A DNA stretch of 57,500 nucleotides from Myxococcota bacterium (GTDB lineage Bacteria; Myxococcota_A; Polyangia; Polyangiales; Polyangiaceae), in assembly GCA_963169915.1 (NCBI GenBank), contig CAUJEM010000138.1, positions 1-57,500 of the forward strand, given 5' to 3'. The first letter of the stretch is position 1; the number at the start of each line of letters is the position of its first letter. Below, piece after piece: positions 42,789-51,569 of the stretch. Under the pieces are notes generated by a model, which did not search any database, was not told the origin of the DNA, and saw nothing but the letters and a program-made list of their open reading frames with translations. A program made the position numbers and the translations under genes.

Positions 42789-44210
42789 GTGCTTTCGTTC
42801 CCCCGCGTCCGCTGCCCTCCCGCGCGCCTCGCCGCCCTGGCATGGCTGCTCGGCGGGCTGCTCGTCACCGCGCCCGCCGCGGCGCAGCGGCGCCCCCTGC
42901 CACCGCTGCTCCGCGGCGATCCGACGCCCCCCAAACCGATCGTCGTGGTGGACCCGTCACTCCCCACGGGCTCACCGCGCCGCTTCGAGCCCCGCCCGAG
43001 CGCGCTCGAGCGGCCGGCTTGCGGGGCCCGCGCGCCCGTGTGCGTCCATCGGGGCGCGGCGGTGCCCACCGCCCGCGCCCTCGAGCTGCTGAGCGCGCTC
43101 GAGCTCGGCTACGAGCGCTTGTTCGAGGTGCTCGAGCTGCCGGCTCCCCGGGGAGACGAGGGGCGCGGCGGCAGCGACGCGGTCGACGTCTACCTCGAGC
43201 TGGGGGGCCCCTCCGCCCTCGAGCTCCGGCTCGACGAGCCGCCGCCGTATCGCCCCTTCGACTCGACCAGCGGCGCCTGCGTCGTGGGGTCGAGCCTCAG
43301 GGGAGGACCGAGCCGCGCGGCGACCCAGTGCCTCGTGGAGCTCGCGCTGCTGGGTGTCGACCCCGGTGAGCCAGCAGCGCTCCGACGCGCGCTGTCGACG
43401 CAGCTCTGGTGGGCCCTCGGCGCGCCCGGACCAGCGGACCTCCAGGCCGTCGACGCCCAGCAGCGCGCCCCAGAGCAGGGCCTCGCCCCGCGCGACTGCG
43501 GCTCGACGGACGCGTGCGAAGGGGGCGCGCTGCTCTTCGAGTTTCTGGAGTGGCGCTACGGCAGCGCGGCGCCGGGCGCGCTCGGGTTCGCCTTGTTCTC
43601 CGCGGCGGGCTCACGGACGCCCGCGGCGGCGTGGCAGTGGCACGACGAGCCCGACGTGTTCGACGTGCTCCGGCACTCCGTGGGTGAGTCCAAGCGCGCC
43701 GCGGCAGAGATGGCGCTCGGCCTGGCCGTCGCGCGCGCGTTCATCGGTGACCGGGACGACGGCACACAGCTGCCCAGCTTGGGCTGGGCGGGCCGCTGGG
43801 GGCGCCCACGCATCGACTGGTCCATCGCCGCCTCGAGCCTGCCTCGCCGCGTCGCCGCGAGCCGGCCGCTCGAGCCCTACGGGGCCTACTACCTCCTCGT
43901 GTCCCTCGACGGCCCGGCGCCTCGGCCGGATCTCGGGTTTCGCGCGGAGTGGGAGCAGCCCGCGGCGTTCGCGTGGACGCTGCTCAGCCTCGCCGGCGAT
44001 GGACGGTTGCTGGCGCGGCGCGACGTCCCGTTCCAGCAGAACGCCTCGGAGGTGGAGGCGTCCCTCGTGCCCGTCGAGGACGCCCGCTACCTCTTGGTGG
44101 TGGGGACCACGCTCGAGGGCATCGGCGCCTCCCACCCCTTCGATCCGGACGTGTGGCCCTACGAGCCACGCGGCCTCACCGTCTATCTCGCCCACCTCCC
44201 GCCGCCCTGA
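42789..44210 (+). CDS. Secreted protein of unknown function
   Basis: 473 residues from the GTG at 42789; an ATG at 42726 would add 21 residues but overlaps the divergent promoter. The signal peptide has the core LAALAWLLGGLLVTAPAAAQ. The mature protein has four cysteines in its middle (around CDCGSTDACEG-like), acid/Pro-rich linkers and a C-terminal beta-sandwich with YLLVVGTTLEG and WPYEPRGLTVYLAHL. The last part could be a pre-peptidase C-terminal-like domain. It ends 28 bp inside the convergent subtilase gene. Function unknown. Confidence 0.65.
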   Translation: MLSFPRVRCPPARLAALAWLLGGLLVTAPAAAQRRPLPPLLRGDPTPPKPIVVVDPSLPTGSPRRFEPRPSALERPACGARAPVCVHRGAAVPTARALELLSALELGYERLFEVLELPAPRGDEGRGGSDAVDVYLELGGPSALELRLDEPPPYRPFDSTSGACVVGSSLRGGPSRAATQCLVELALLGVDPGEPAALRRALSTQLWWALGAPGPADLQAVDAQQRAPEQGLAPRDCGSTDACEGGALLFEFLEWRYGSAAPGALGFALFSAAGSRTPAAAWQWHDEPDVFDVLRHSVGESKRAAAEMALGLAVARAFIGDRDDGTQLPSLGWAGRWGRPRIDWSIAASSLPRRVAASRPLEPYGAYYLLVSLDGPAPRPDLGFRAEWEQPAAFAWTLLSLAGDGRLLARRDVPFQQNASEVEASLVPVEDARYLLVVGTTLEGIGASHPFDPDVWPYEPRGLTVYLAHLPPP

Positions 44211-46648
44211 CGTCGTCGCCACCACGCGACGCCGCCCAAGAGGACGAGCCCCCAGGGCCCCACGGGACCGCCCGTACATGCGCGGAGCTGGCAGCCCCCC
44301 ACCGCCTGCACGTTGCTGGGGAGCGCCTGCTCGTCGACGGCGACGTCGAGCCGCTGAGCGCCGAGCAGCGCGCCGTCGAAGCGCAGCTCCACGCGCGCGC
44401 GCTCACCGCCGGTGCCGGCGGCAGCGCCGATCGCCGCGCCCCAGAGCCCCGGCGCCAGGCGCGTCAGCGGGCGTCGGAGCTGCGCGCCGTCGACGTGGAG
44501 GCGAAGCCTCGACGCCTCGAAGCCATCGACCGGCTCGCCGCCGGCGCCCCGCACCACGGCCAGGAGCTCGAGGGCGACGCGCGGATCCGGGGAGAGGACC
44601 GTCCCGGCGACGGCCAGCCGGCTGTGGGCAGCCGTCGGGGTGCTCGCTGCGGTCGGCGCCTCGAGGAGCTGGAGCGTCTGCACCACGTCGAGCGCCCCGG
44701 CGCCGAGCTGCGGCGCCAGACCGACGACCCCCGCGACGGGGCGTGAGCCCGCCTGGAGGAGCGCCAACAGCTCCGGCTGCGTCAGCCCAGGGTGTCGCTC
44801 GAGCATCAACGCCACGGCGCCGGTGACGACGGGCGCCGCCATGGACGTCCCGCTCGCGAGCGCGTAACCCTCGTCGAGGAGCTTGCACGTCGTCACGGGC
44901 GTGCAGTCGAGCCCTCCGCCGAACATCGTGCCGCCGTCGCTGCTCCGGGGATCGGTGAGCTGGCTTCGGGCGGCGCCGACGAAGGCGCCGGGCGCCACCA
45001 GGGTGGGCTTGAGCGCGCCCGTGCTGGTCGGGCCCACGGCGGAGAAGTACGCCGGCGAGTCCTCGACGGGCGGCTCGAGCGCCCCGAAGCGCTCGAGCGC
45101 CACCGCGGCGCCGTCGAGGTCGACCCACTGAGCGCGGTTGAGCGTAGCGCCGACCGTGATGAGGGCCGGGTGCGTCCCTGGGATGGACACCGTCCCCAGC
45201 TTGGAGGCCCGCGGGAGCAGCGCCGCGGAGCGGCTGGCCAGCTCGCCCTCCGCCTGGAGCCAGACGGCGGCCGTGCCCTGCCCCTCGAAGCGCAGGGCGT
45301 GCGTGCGCCCCGCGGGCCAGGCGCCGCTGATGATGACGACCGCGTCTCGTCCCCCTGGCACGACGCGCCCCTGCACGGCGAGGGCGCCGTTGATCACCGT
45401 CACCAGCCGCTCCCCGTCCCGCACCGACGCAGAGGCGCCGGGCGGCACGGGCGGCAGCACCACGCCCTCCGAGTCCTCCACGCCGACCGCGAGCTGGTCT
45501 CCCTCGCGCCGACCGATCCACAGATACAGCGCGCCGCGCGTGGTCGCCCCGGCCGCGGGCACGAGCAGGGGCACCCGCGTGGGCGAGGCCCAAGGGACGT
45601 GGACCTCCGTGTGGATCCCCCAGGGCGCGGGGTATTGGTCGCTGCCGCCGACGTAGAGCGTGCCGCTGTTGCCCGCCGCGACGACGATGGCGCGCCCCGG
45701 TTGCGTGCGACCGACCTGCTCGGCCAGCGCCGCCTCGAGCGGCGAGCTGCCATCGTGCGGGCCGAAATCGCTCCCCAAGCTGAGGTTGACCACCGCGGGC
45801 TGCCCCAACGCCTCGGCGCGCTCGAAGACGAAGCGCGTCCCCAGCACGACGTCCGGATCGAAGACGGCGCCGTCCGCGCCGCGCGCTACCCGCACGATCA
45901 CCAGGCTCGCCTCGGGCGCCATCCCCACCCAGCGCGCTGCGGGATCCCCGCGCCCGTTGCCCGCGGCGATCCCCGCGACGTGCGTCCCATGTCCAAACTC
46001 GTCGTGGGGCGCCTGCTCGGCGACCGACCCCTGCCGGAGCGCGTCGAGATCCGCCCCCGAGTAGATGGCGCACTCGTAGCCGCTCTGGCCGTCGCAGCCG
46101 TAGCGCTGCTCGAGCGCGGCGTGGACGCCGCGGGGGCGCTGCGACAAGTCGAGGAGCCACGCGATGCGCGAGCGCCCTGCGGGGTCGATGAAGTCCGGAT
46201 GGCGCGGGTCGATCCCCGTGTCGACGATCCCCACGACCACGCCGCGCCCCGTCAGCCCCGTGCTGGCGCGCGCCGCCGCGCTCCGTGTCCAGCCGCCGAC
46301 GCGATCGAGCCAGGTCCGACGCGGGGGCGCCCAGAGCGGAGAGAGCCCCCGCGCCGCGAGCGCCGACAGCTCCGCCGGCGCCACGAACGCGACCGCGTAG
46401 CTCGGGGTGAGCGGGGTCACGTCGCTCGGCGCCGCGCCGGGGCCGCGGCGCAGCAGGAGGGGGATCCGCGCGCTGCCCGGCGCCTGGAGCACCGGCGTGG
46501 GGAGCCGGCGCGCGTCGAGCTGCGCCGCGGCCGAGGCGCTCACGAGCAGCGCCGCGAGCGCCCCAGTGAGGGCGAGGAGCGGGCGCGCGCCGCGCACGCT
46601 GGCGCGACGCGCTCGCCGGAGGGGCTCTCCTCGCCGCGCGCGCGTCAC
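44183..46648 (-). CDS. Subtilisin-family serine protease with MYXO-CTERM-like C-terminal anchor
   Basis: 821 residues from a GTG start. Signal peptide, then Asp143 (VDTGID), His220 (GHGTH) and Ser602 (SGTSMAAP) form a complete S8 triad. The unusually long stretch between His and Ser carries an inserted ~250-residue beta-rich domain. After a C-terminal beta domain, GGCQLRAC is followed by a hydrophobic helix (WGLVLLGGVAWW) and RRRQ. A Cys before a helix and a basic tail is the layout of MYXO-CTERM surface-anchor sequences in myxobacteria. It is coupled to the acyl-CoA carboxylase gene (GTGA overlap). Substrate unknown. Confidence 0.88.
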   Translation of the reverse strand: MTRARRGEPLRRARRASVRGARPLLALTGALAALLVSASAAAQLDARRLPTPVLQAPGSARIPLLLRRGPGAAPSDVTPLTPSYAVAFVAPAELSALAARGLSPLWAPPRRTWLDRVGGWTRSAAARASTGLTGRGVVVGIVDTGIDPRHPDFIDPAGRSRIAWLLDLSQRPRGVHAALEQRYGCDGQSGYECAIYSGADLDALRQGSVAEQAPHDEFGHGTHVAGIAAGNGRGDPAARWVGMAPEASLVIVRVARGADGAVFDPDVVLGTRFVFERAEALGQPAVVNLSLGSDFGPHDGSSPLEAALAEQVGRTQPGRAIVVAAGNSGTLYVGGSDQYPAPWGIHTEVHVPWASPTRVPLLVPAAGATTRGALYLWIGRREGDQLAVGVEDSEGVVLPPVPPGASASVRDGERLVTVINGALAVQGRVVPGGRDAVVIISGAWPAGRTHALRFEGQGTAAVWLQAEGELASRSAALLPRASKLGTVSIPGTHPALITVGATLNRAQWVDLDGAAVALERFGALEPPVEDSPAYFSAVGPTSTGALKPTLVAPGAFVGAARSQLTDPRSSDGGTMFGGGLDCTPVTTCKLLDEGYALASGTSMAAPVVTGAVALMLERHPGLTQPELLALLQAGSRPVAGVVGLAPQLGAGALDVVQTLQLLEAPTAASTPTAAHSRLAVAGTVLSPDPRVALELLAVVRGAGGEPVDGFEASRLRLHVDGAQLRRPLTRLAPGLWGAAIGAAAGTGGERARVELRFDGALLGAQRLDVAVDEQALPSNVQAVGGCQLRACTGGPVGPWGLVLLGGVAWWRRRQGGGRWAR

Positions 46649-48174
46649 ACCGGCGGCACCAGGTGCTTCTTGGCCGGACGCGCCTCGCGCTTGCTCGCGT
46701 ACAGCTCGAAGCGGCGCGCCAGCTCCGGGCGGAGCATCTCGAAGCCTATCACGTCGTCGACCACGAGCTCACTGGCGAGCTTCGTCAGGTCCACGTCCTT
46801 GCGGTACTCTTCGCGGAGCTGCGCCACGAAGGCGTCGCGCTCCGTGCCCTCCGGCACCTCTTGGATCTTGTTGTAGTAGACGGCGTTGACCGCCGCCTGA
46901 GGCCCCATCACCGCGATGCTGGCGGTCGGCAGCGCCAGACAGGCGTCCGGCTCGAAGGCGGGGCCGCACATGGCGTAGAGCCCGGCGCCGTAGGCCTTGC
47001 GCACCACGACGCTGATCTTGGGCACCGTGGCCTCGCTCATGGCAGCGATCATCTTGGCGCCCGCGCGGATGATCCCCTGCCGCTCCACCTTCGTCCCAAT
47101 CATGAAGCCAGGGACGTCGGCCAGGTAGAGCAGCGGGATCTCGAAGGCGTCGCAGAGCCAAATGAAGCGCGCCGCCTTGTCCGCGCTGTCGACGAAGAGC
47201 ACGCCGCCGAGGTGCTTGGGCTGGTTGGCGACGATGCCCACCACGCGCCCCTCGATGCGGGCGAAGCCCGTGATGATCTCCTTGGCGAAGAGCCTCTTGA
47301 TCTCGAGGAAGCTCCCCTCGTCGACGAGGTGCTCGATGACCTGCTTCATGTCGAAGGGTTTGTTCTCGTCCGCGATGATGATCTCGGCGAGCGGACGGAG
47401 CCCCTGCTTGACCGGGCGTGGCTCCCCCGCCGGCGGCTGCTGCCCGTGCCGGCTGGGCAGGTAGCTCATGTACCGCTTGGCAAACTCGATGGCCTCGGGC
47501 TCCGTCTTGACCAAGACGTCCCCACACCCGCTCACGGTGCAGTGCATCTTGGCGCCGCCCATCTCCTCGAGGGTGACCTTCTCGCCGATCACCATCTCCG
47601 CCATCCGGGGCGAGCCCAGGTACATGCTGGCGTTGCCCTCGACCATCACCACCACGTCACAGAAGGCGGGGATGTAGGCGCCGCCGGCCGCGCTGGGCCC
47701 GAACAGCAAGCAGAGCTGCGGCACCTGCCCGCTCAGCGAGACCTGATTGTAGAAGATGGCGCCCGCGCCGCGCCTCCCGGGGAACATCTCCACCTGGTCG
47801 GTGATGCGCGCGCCGGCCGAGTCCACGAGGTAGACGAGGGGGCAGCCGAGCGCCCGCGCCGTCTCCTGGATGCGCAAGATCTTCTCGACGGTGCGCCGCC
47901 CCCAGCTCCCCGCCTTCACGGTGGAGTCGTTGGCCATCACCGCGACGGGGCGCCCCGCCATCTTCCCGAGCCCCGTGATCACGCCGTCCGCGGCGAGCCC
48001 AGGGCTCTGGTGGTTGGCGAGCAGGGCGTCCTCCACGAAGCTCCCCTCGTCGAGCAGCCGCGCGATGCGCTCGCGCGCGAACAGCTTGCCCACCTTGGCG
48101 TTTTTCTCATGGCTGCTGGCGCTGCCTCCGGCGGCGGCCTGGGCGCGGAGCTCACTGAGTTCAGTCTCGTTCAT
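46645..48174 (-). CDS. Acyl-CoA carboxylase, carboxyltransferase (beta) subunit
   Basis: 509 residues. The N-terminal and C-terminal carboxyltransferase halves are complete: GRRGAGAIFYNQVSLSG and GPSAAGGAYIPAF for the biotin-binding part, then VGIVANQPKHLGGVL, YLADVPGFMIG and KAYGAGLYAMCGPAF for the acyl-CoA part. It transfers carboxyl from biotin to propionyl-CoA, methylcrotonyl-CoA or a related acyl-CoA. No biotin carboxylase gene is in the window, so the partner is elsewhere. It starts 53 bp after the PDZ-thioredoxin gene. Confidence 0.92.
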   Translation of the reverse strand: MNETELSELRAQAAAGGSASSHEKNAKVGKLFARERIARLLDEGSFVEDALLANHQSPGLAADGVITGLGKMAGRPVAVMANDSTVKAGSWGRRTVEKILRIQETARALGCPLVYLVDSAGARITDQVEMFPGRRGAGAIFYNQVSLSGQVPQLCLLFGPSAAGGAYIPAFCDVVVMVEGNASMYLGSPRMAEMVIGEKVTLEEMGGAKMHCTVSGCGDVLVKTEPEAIEFAKRYMSYLPSRHGQQPPAGEPRPVKQGLRPLAEIIIADENKPFDMKQVIEHLVDEGSFLEIKRLFAKEIITGFARIEGRVVGIVANQPKHLGGVLFVDSADKAARFIWLCDAFEIPLLYLADVPGFMIGTKVERQGIIRAGAKMIAAMSEATVPKISVVVRKAYGAGLYAMCGPAFEPDACLALPTASIAVMGPQAAVNAVYYNKIQEVPEGTERDAFVAQLREEYRKDVDLTKLASELVVDDVIGFEMLRPELARRFELYASKREARPAKKHLVPPV

Positions 48175-48227
48175 GGTGCAGAGCGCTTAGCTGAACCAGC
48201 GGCGCGGCGAAAGCGCGCGGCGTGGGC

Positions 48228-49094
48228 TCACGGCTCCCGCAGCAGCTCGAGGAGCAAGCCGTCGAGCTGCCGGAGGCGCGCCTCCGAGTAGCCGACGAGG
48301 ACGTCGCGGACGATCCCGTGGCGATCGAGCACGTAGAGGGACGGGACGACGAAGGCGCCGTAGCGCCCCGCCGTGTCCCCGCTCTCATCGGTGACGACGC
48401 CGAAGCTCAGCCGCTGCGCCGCGACGCTCGCCGCGACGACAGGGAAGGGCTCCTGCGCGACCCCGAGCACGACGACCCCCTCCGGACCCCAGCGCGCCTG
48501 CAGCGCGTCCAGGCGGGGCGCGAGGAGCTGGCACACCCGACACCAGGTCGCCCAGAACTCCAAGACGACCACCCGCCCCCGCAGCGCCGCGAGCCGGGGC
48601 TCGAGCGTCCCTTGCACGACCTTGCCCTCGAGGCGCGGGGCCGGCTGCCCGACGTAGCTGCGCTGGAGCAGCTCCTCCGTCTCCGGGAAGCGCCCCAGCG
48701 TCACCCGCACGAGCCGTGGACGGCCCGCGTGGAGCACGCCGAGGGAGAGCCGCTCGCCCGGCCGCGCGGCGCCGAGGAGCTGCAGCACCTGCGCTGGACG
48801 CTGGACGCTGCGGCCAGCGACGCTGAGCAGCACGTCCCCCGCGACCAGGCCCGCGGCGGCGGCTGGGGAGCCCCGCAGCACGCCGCTCAGCCGCACCCCT
48901 GCTCGATCCCGCGGCTGCGCCTCCAAGCTGACGCCGAGCCAGGCTCGCTCGCGCTCGGAGGCGGTCGGCTCGGCGCGCAGCAGCGCTGCGGACAGGGCCA
49001 CGTCCCGCGCGGGGGGCGCCGGAGCCGGCGCCGCGACGGGCGCGCACGCTGCCATGGGCAGGCTCAGCCAGGCCAGTCGGGGCAGCCCGCTCAT
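48228..49094 (-). CDS. PDZ-thioredoxin-like lipoprotein
   Basis: 288 residues. The signal peptide ends in LPMAAC, which can be a lipobox. A PDZ domain (~60-130, SLEAQPRDRAGV to LGVLHAGRPRLVRV) is followed by a TlpA/ResA-type thioredoxin domain with FWATWCRVC (redox CxxC = CRVC) and the cis-Pro loop FVVPSLYVLD. The combination suggests a periplasmic disulfide or thiol-redox protein whose PDZ domain binds an unfolded partner. It is divergent from the heme lipoprotein gene, with starts 29 bp apart. Confidence 0.85.
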   Translation of the reverse strand: MSGLPRLAWLSLPMAACAPVAAPAPAPPARDVALSAALLRAEPTASERERAWLGVSLEAQPRDRAGVRLSGVLRGSPAAAAGLVAGDVLLSVAGRSVQRPAQVLQLLGAARPGERLSLGVLHAGRPRLVRVTLGRFPETEELLQRSYVGQPAPRLEGKVVQGTLEPRLAALRGRVVVLEFWATWCRVCQLLAPRLDALQARWGPEGVVVLGVAQEPFPVVAASVAAQRLSFGVVTDESGDTAGRYGAFVVPSLYVLDRHGIVRDVLVGYSEARLRQLDGLLLELLREP

Positions 49095-49122
49095 GGGCGC
49101 GTGGTATCATGCGCCGGTCGGC

Positions 49123-49641
49123 ATGCCAGCTCCGCACACCGCTCGCCCGCGCTGGCGCTCGCGCTGTCCCGGCGCGCTCCCGCTCACCCTGCTCCTCGCC
49201 TGTTCAGCCGCTCCCACAGCTCCCTTGGCGCCCGCGAGCTCCCAGCGGGCGACGCCAGCCCAACCCGCGCCGCAGCCGGTACGCTGGGCCCACTGGGCGC
49301 AGCTCTCACACTGGCAGCGCCTCCCCGCGGAGCCCTTTCCCTCCGCGGGACACCCAGGGGCGGGCCTGGCGCAAGCGCACCTCCCCCCGGAGTGGGCGCA
49401 AGCCTATCGGCAGCTCTCGGTGGGGCGACCACTCCCCCCTGGCGCGCTGGTCGCGCTGTCGCTGCGTGCGACCGCCGACGGTCCCCCGGAGCGCTGGCTC
49501 GCGATGGAGCGGGGCGGTGCGGGCTGGCGCTACCTACAGCTCGACCGGGAGGGCTTCATCACCTCGCGGGACGACGAGCGCTGTCGGCGCTGCCACGCCG
49601 AGGCGCCGACGGACGGCTTGTTCGGGCTCCCCACGCCCTGA
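49123..49641 (+). CDS. Mono-heme cytochrome P460-like lipoprotein
   Basis: 172 residues from the ATG at 49123; longer in-frame starts overlap the divergent gene. The signal peptide ends in LTLLLAC, a lipobox. The mature protein has an aromatic-rich body (WAQAYRQL, GWRYLQLDREG) and one CXXCH heme motif, CRRCH, near the C-terminus, with AEAPTDGLFGLP after it. That arrangement is typical of cytochrome P460-like proteins, which bind one c-type heme. The call rests on the motif and size; the electron partner may be the neighbouring redox protein, but this is inference. Confidence 0.65.
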   Translation: MPAPHTARPRWRSRCPGALPLTLLLACSAAPTAPLAPASSQRATPAQPAPQPVRWAHWAQLSHWQRLPAEPFPSAGHPGAGLAQAHLPPEWAQAYRQLSVGRPLPPGALVALSLRATADGPPERWLAMERGGAGWRYLQLDREGFITSRDDERCRRCHAEAPTDGLFGLPTP

Positions 49642-50084
49642 GGCATCGAGCCGGGTGCCTCGCTCGGCGTTGGAATGCGGGCGGCGGGGCAGGGGTTGAC
49701 CGAGGGAGCCCCCGACCGCCACGAGCGACGCGCACCAAACGCCGAGGCCTGGCGCGTGGGAGCGTCAGGCCTCGAGGTGCGGGGTGCGGGAGACTAAGGG
49801 AGTGCTAAGCTAAGCGGACAGGTCAAGCGGTAAGAAAAGTAAGGAAGCGAACGCGAACTCAAGGGGCGCCGACCGAGGTTGAGACACGAGCGGGCGCCAA
49901 GCACCGAGCCCAGGGGGTGCCCCCACTGGAGCAGAGTGCCCGAGCTACTGCAGCCGCCGTGCCAGATTGTCGCGGGCGCCCGAAGCACGAGAGAATCGCT
50001 GCCGGATTGGCAGAGGCGCCAGCGGGCGGCTCGGAGACTATGACTTTCGTGTCGTGGCCTGTGGTGAGAGCGGCCCAGAGGACC
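49642..50084. other. 443-bp gap with one strong hairpin; no gene seen
   Basis: Between two convergent genes. The only strong structure is the hairpin at 49743-49774. The middle part (49790-49860) is lower in GC and purine-rich. I found no reading frame with a credible start and no tRNA. Confidence 0.5.
49743..49774. terminator. 13-bp hairpin, possible bidirectional terminator
   Basis: CGAGGCCTGGCGC (49743-49755) pairs with GCGTCAGGCCTCG (49762-49774), one G-U pair, six-base loop GTGGGA. No T-run follows on either strand, so it is weak as an intrinsic terminator. Its position between convergent genes suits a termination or mRNA-stabilising role. Confidence 0.4.
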
Positions 50085-50906
50085 TCAGGGCTGCGCCCGG
50101 AGGTAGCGCTCTTGGGCGGCCTCGAGCGCCGCGAGGGGCGCAGGGTGCCCCGTGTAGAGCTCGAACTGAGCGGCCGCTTGGTGGAGCAGCATCCGCCCGC
50201 CGTGAGCGACGCGGCACCCCATGCGCCGGGCGCGCTGCACCCACGGCGTGTCGAGCGGCCGGTACACGATGTCCATGACGCATTGGCCCGGCTCGAGCGC
50301 CAGCTCGACGAGCGGGTTGGTAGGGTAGCCCTCCATCCCGCAGGAGCTGGCGTTCACGAGCGCTGGCCAGCCCGCTGGGTCGAGCTGCGTCAGGGGCTCG
50401 GCCGCCTGCGCGCCAAAGCGCCGCCGTAGCTGCTCCACGAGCTCGGCGGCGCGCGCTGGCGTGCGATTGTAGAGCCCGACCCGCGCGCCTGCGTCACAGA
50501 GCCCGTGCGCCACGGCGCGCCCAGCGCCGCCCGCGCCCACCACCAAGACACGCAGGCCCGGGAGCGGCGCGAGCTCCTCCAAGGCCCTCGCCGCGCCCAG
50601 CGCGTCGGTGTTGTGCCCGATGAGCCGCCCCTGCTCGAGGACGATGGTGTTCACGGCCCCGATCGCGCGCGCGCCCTCCGAGAGCTCGTCGAGCAGCGGC
50701 AGCACGTCCAGCTTGAACGGCATGGAGACCCCCAAGCCGCGGATCCCGAGCGCCCGCGCCCCGGCGAGGGCCGCGGCGAGCCGCTCGCGGGTCATGGCGA
50801 AGGGCACGTAGGCGTAGTCGAGGCCCAGCGCCGCGTAGCCCGCGCGGTGCATGAGCGCCCCGAGCGCGACGGGGTGCAGCGAGAGGGAGCCGCAGAGGGT
50901 CGTCAT
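50085..50906 (-). CDS. aroE: Shikimate 5-dehydrogenase
   Basis: 273 residues from the ATG at 50906. Substrate-binding SMPFK gives Lys65 and NTDALG gives Asp101, the catalytic pair. The NADP fold VVGAGGAGRAVAHGL and NASSCGMEGYP block follow, and the C-terminal HGGRMLLHQAA is conserved. The N-terminal SxSP motif of most AroE reads SLSLHPV. The enzyme reduces 3-dehydroshikimate to shikimate in aromatic amino acid synthesis. Divergent from the tRNA-Arg/tadA unit. Confidence 0.93.
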   Translation of the reverse strand: MTTLCGSLSLHPVALGALMHRAGYAALGLDYAYVPFAMTRERLAAALAGARALGIRGLGVSMPFKLDVLPLLDELSEGARAIGAVNTIVLEQGRLIGHNTDALGAARALEELAPLPGLRVLVVGAGGAGRAVAHGLCDAGARVGLYNRTPARAAELVEQLRRRFGAQAAEPLTQLDPAGWPALVNASSCGMEGYPTNPLVELALEPGQCVMDIVYRPLDTPWVQRARRMGCRVAHGGRMLLHQAAAQFELYTGHPAPLAALEAAQERYLRAQP

Positions 50907-50951
50907 GGCCGAGAGCGTAGGCGGAGAGGGCTCGGCCCGTTGAAATTTCCC

Positions 50952-50978
50952 TTGCAGTGCCGCCGGGCGTGCTATGTA
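50952..50978 (+). promoter_or_regulatory. Possible promoter of tRNA-Arg and tadA
   Basis: TTGCAG (50952-50957), a 15-bp spacer, and TATGTA (50973-50978) with an extended -10 TGC before it. The start would lie about 6 bp upstream of the tRNA 5' end. Hexamer matches are modest, but the position fits. Confidence 0.45.
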
Positions 50979-50990
50979 CGCGGCCCCCAA

Positions 50991-51064
50991 GCGCTCGTAG
51001 CTCAGCTGGATAGAGCATCGGTCTACGGAACCGAGGGTCGGAAGTTCGAATCTTCCCGAGCGCG
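50991..51064 (+). tRNA. tRNA-Arg (anticodon ACG)
   Basis: Cloverleaf is complete: acceptor GCGCTCG pairs with CGAGCGC, D-arm GCTC/GAGC, anticodon stem TCGGT/ACCGA with loop CTACGGA (anticodon ACG), T-arm GGAAG/CTTCC with TTCGAAT loop. G discriminator at 51064; the CCA end is not encoded. The A of this ACG is edited to inosine by TadA, whose gene starts 25 bp downstream. Confidence 0.97.
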
Positions 51065-51089
51065 CCCAGCCCCTTCCGCCGGTGTCCTC

Positions 51090-51566
51090 ATGTCACCCCT
51101 CGAAGACGCCGAGCGCTGGATGCGGGTCGCTCTGGAGGAGGCGGCGCTCGCGACGACGCACGCGGACGTGCCCGTGGGCGCCGTGCTCGTGGGCGCCGAT
51201 GGACGTGAGCTCGCGAGAGCGCACAACCAGCGCGAGCTGCTGGCAGACCCCACCGCGCACGCCGAGGTGTTGGTGTTGCGCGCCGCCACGGCGCAGCGCG
51301 GACACTGGCGGCTCGACGACGCTACGCTCTTCGTCAGCCTGGAGCCTTGCCTCATGTGCGCGGGCGCGCTCATCAACGCGCGCGTCGGGCGGCTCGTGTA
51401 CGGCGCGACGGACGCCAAGGCCGGCGCGGTGGACTCGCTCTATCGCGTGACCCAAGATCTTCGGCTCAATCACCGGCTCGAGCACCGCGGGGGCGTCTTG
51501 GCGGAGCCCGCGGCGGCGCTGCTGCGCCAGTTCTTCACGGCGCTGCGCGCGCAGGGACAGAAGTAG
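51090..51566 (+). CDS. tadA: tRNA-specific adenosine deaminase
   Basis: 158 residues from the ATG at 51090. The zinc-site motif is complete: His57-Ala-Glu59 (AHAE) with the proton shuttle Glu, and PCLMC with Cys87 and Cys90. The NHRLEHRGGVL and FF..LR C-terminus is TadA-like. TadA deaminates A34 to inosine in tRNA-Arg(ACG). The tRNA gene for that substrate lies 25 bp upstream on the same strand, so both may be cut from one transcript. The enzyme is expected to be essential. Confidence 0.96.
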   Translation: MSPLEDAERWMRVALEEAALATTHADVPVGAVLVGADGRELARAHNQRELLADPTAHAEVLVLRAATAQRGHWRLDDATLFVSLEPCLMCAGALINARVGRLVYGATDAKAGAVDSLYRVTQDLRLNHRLEHRGGVLAEPAAALLRQFFTALRAQGQK

Positions 51567-51569
51567 GGC

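Noticed and set aside
46663..48291. 542-residue plus-strand frame across the acyl-CoA carboxylase gene
   Set aside because: Antisense to a strongly supported carboxyltransferase; its composition follows from codon bias.
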